Part shown: piece after piece, positions 63,250-64,000 of the stretch
Layout: each line of letters starts with the position of its first letter
Position numbering within the stretch: position 1 is the first letter of the stretch
Source of the DNA: Clostridium acetobutylicum ATCC 824
Lineage (GTDB): Bacteria > Bacillota > Clostridia > Clostridiales > Clostridiaceae
Direction of reading: 5' to 3'
DNA: 64,000 nt
Assembly (NCBI RefSeq): GCF_000008765.1
Contig: NC_003030.1
Coordinates: forward strand, 3,754,001-3,818,000
Made by a program: the position numbers and the translations under genes
Notes under the pieces: generated by a model
Database searches by the model: none
What the model was told of the DNA's origin: nothing
Seen by the model: only the letters and a program-made list of their open reading frames with translations

Positions 63250-64000
63250 ATGAAAGAGAAAAAATCGTTTATTTTACTATGGGGTGGCTATATTATAGGT
63301 TTCATAGTATTGTTGCTTGCACTTAATGCATATGAAGGTGCAAAATACATTGTATATTCTAGGTATAAAGACAATCCAACAATAACTAGAGAGATTCATT
63401 TTGGCAGCTTACAGAGTTTGAAAACATCGACTGTAAATGAAATTTGTAATATGTTAGGTCAAGACTCTAAAATTCATATAGATAGTATAAATTATTTTGT
63501 AAATGTAGAAAATTCACATAAACAAAAAAATCGCTATAAAGTAGACTTTCTTAATTATTCTAAGGATAACTTCTTCAAATTCAAATTAAACTCTGGAAGG
63601 TATTTTACAGTAGATGAAATGAAAAATAATACAAAAGTTGTTTTAATAAACCAAGAAGTATATAAGTTTCTAAAGATGAGTAGTTTAGATAATTGCTATA
63701 TTACTATTAATAACGACAAGTTTAAAGTAATAGGTGTATTAAATAATGTGGGAACATATATATACCTACCTGTTAAAAACTTAAACGTGGTAAATCTAAA
63801 TGATGCTAATGGTAGTTATTTCTACTGTAATATGGATGTAGCTAATTTGAATGGAAATATAGATAACTTGTCTAAATTAATTGGGAAAAAATTACAAAAC
63901 GAGTACAATGGAAATATATCAATATTAGTTCCTGAAGAAGAAGTAGCTGGTGATATCGCTATTACCTATAAATCTTTGTCACTGTTTTCTATAGCCATAT
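63250..64000 (+). CDS. FtsX/MacB-type permease (3' part outside window)
   Basis: 250 codons are visible, with no stop. An N-terminal TM (FILLWGGYIIGFIVLLLALNA) is followed by about 210 extracytoplasmic residues of MacB-PCD type (SGRYFTVDEMKNNTKVVLINQEVYKFL, in parts; DKFKVIGVLNNVGTYIYLPV in part). A second hydrophobic segment begins at the window edge (LSLFSIAI). The Shine-Dalgarno GTGGAG overlaps the stop of the lipoprotein gene. A cognate ATPase would be expected downstream, beyond 64000. Confidence 0.75.
   Translation, partial: MKEKKSFILLWGGYIIGFIVLLLALNAYEGAKYIVYSRYKDNPTITREIHFGSLQSLKTSTVNEICNMLGQDSKIHIDSINYFVNVENSHKQKNRYKVDFLNYSKDNFFKFKLNSGRYFTVDEMKNNTKVVLINQEVYKFLKMSSLDNCYITINNDKFKVIGVLNNVGTYIYLPVKNLNVVNLNDANGSYFYCNMDVANLNGNIDNLSKLIGKKLQNEYNGNISILVPEEEVAGDIAITYKSLSLFSIAI

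Overview
The window is AT-rich, low-GC Gram-positive DNA of Clostridium type. The gene content and order match what I remember of the Clostridium acetobutylicum chromosome: a single FabT-led fatty-acid operon, tandem reverse rubrerythrins, an archaeal-type AspRS behind a T-box, and a lysine-riboswitch dapA. This is recognition from memory, not a database search. There are no rRNA genes, IS elements, prophage genes or CRISPR arrays.

Layout. 1-1829 (minus): two paralogous secreted beta-helix proteins, the first cut by the window edge. 2182-6115 (minus): a three-gene efflux operon (adaptor lipoprotein, ATPase, FtsX permease). 6611-8989 (minus): an HD-domain protein and a membrane-anchored MutS-like ATPase. 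9054-10708 (minus): an archaeal-type aspartyl-tRNA synthetase under a T-box leader with two antiterminator/terminator modules. 10781-12635 (plus): a secreted lipase-like protein and a frameshifted neighbour. 12674-14803 (minus): topB. 15071-26045 (minus): a 13-gene fatty-acid synthesis operon whose promoter is covered by two FabT-type palindromes. The first gene is a FabK-like flavoprotein, the second the MarR-family regulator, followed by fabH-acpP-fabK-fabD-fabG-fabF-accB-fabZ-accC-accD-accA. 26202-30943 (minus): a HAD phosphatase and a MacB-type ABC operon with a small extracytoplasmic cysteine-peptidase-like protein. Upstream of it lies a roughly 390-nt structured RNA that ends in a terminator (31068-31458). 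31633-35100: cinA (minus), then dnaD and dnaC (plus). 35139-35897: two identical copies of a Glu-Val-Asp-Thr tRNA array from one promoter (minus).

36333-46037: a YhgE/Pip membrane protein, flavoproteins, an acyl-ACP thioesterase, a small DUF1858 redox protein, purA, a glycosyltransferase and pgsA. 46115-47419 (minus): two nearly identical reverse rubrerythrins behind a PerR-type operator. 47588-49978 (plus): lysine riboswitch, dapA, NUDIX hydrolase and HD protein. 50011-54070 (plus): a sugar-acid module of FadR-type regulator, IlvD/Edd-family dehydratase and GntP permease; a 41-bp perfect palindrome at the dehydratase promoter carries the FadR-type consensus. 54155-55798 (minus): a TetR regulator and ketopantoate-reductase-like enzyme with a matching palindrome. 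56107-61441 (plus): an ABC-2 exporter and a MalT/LuxR-type (LAL) regulator, preceded by a possible leader peptide and terminator. 61663-64000 (plus, cut by the edge): a small secreted protein, a lipoprotein and an FtsX/MacB-type permease, resembling an undescribed peptide-export or bacteriocin/immunity cassette.

Much of the interest is regulatory: intrinsic terminators are unusually clear, and several promoters have a recognisable operator or leader RNA, so many regulator-target pairs can be proposed from sequence alone.
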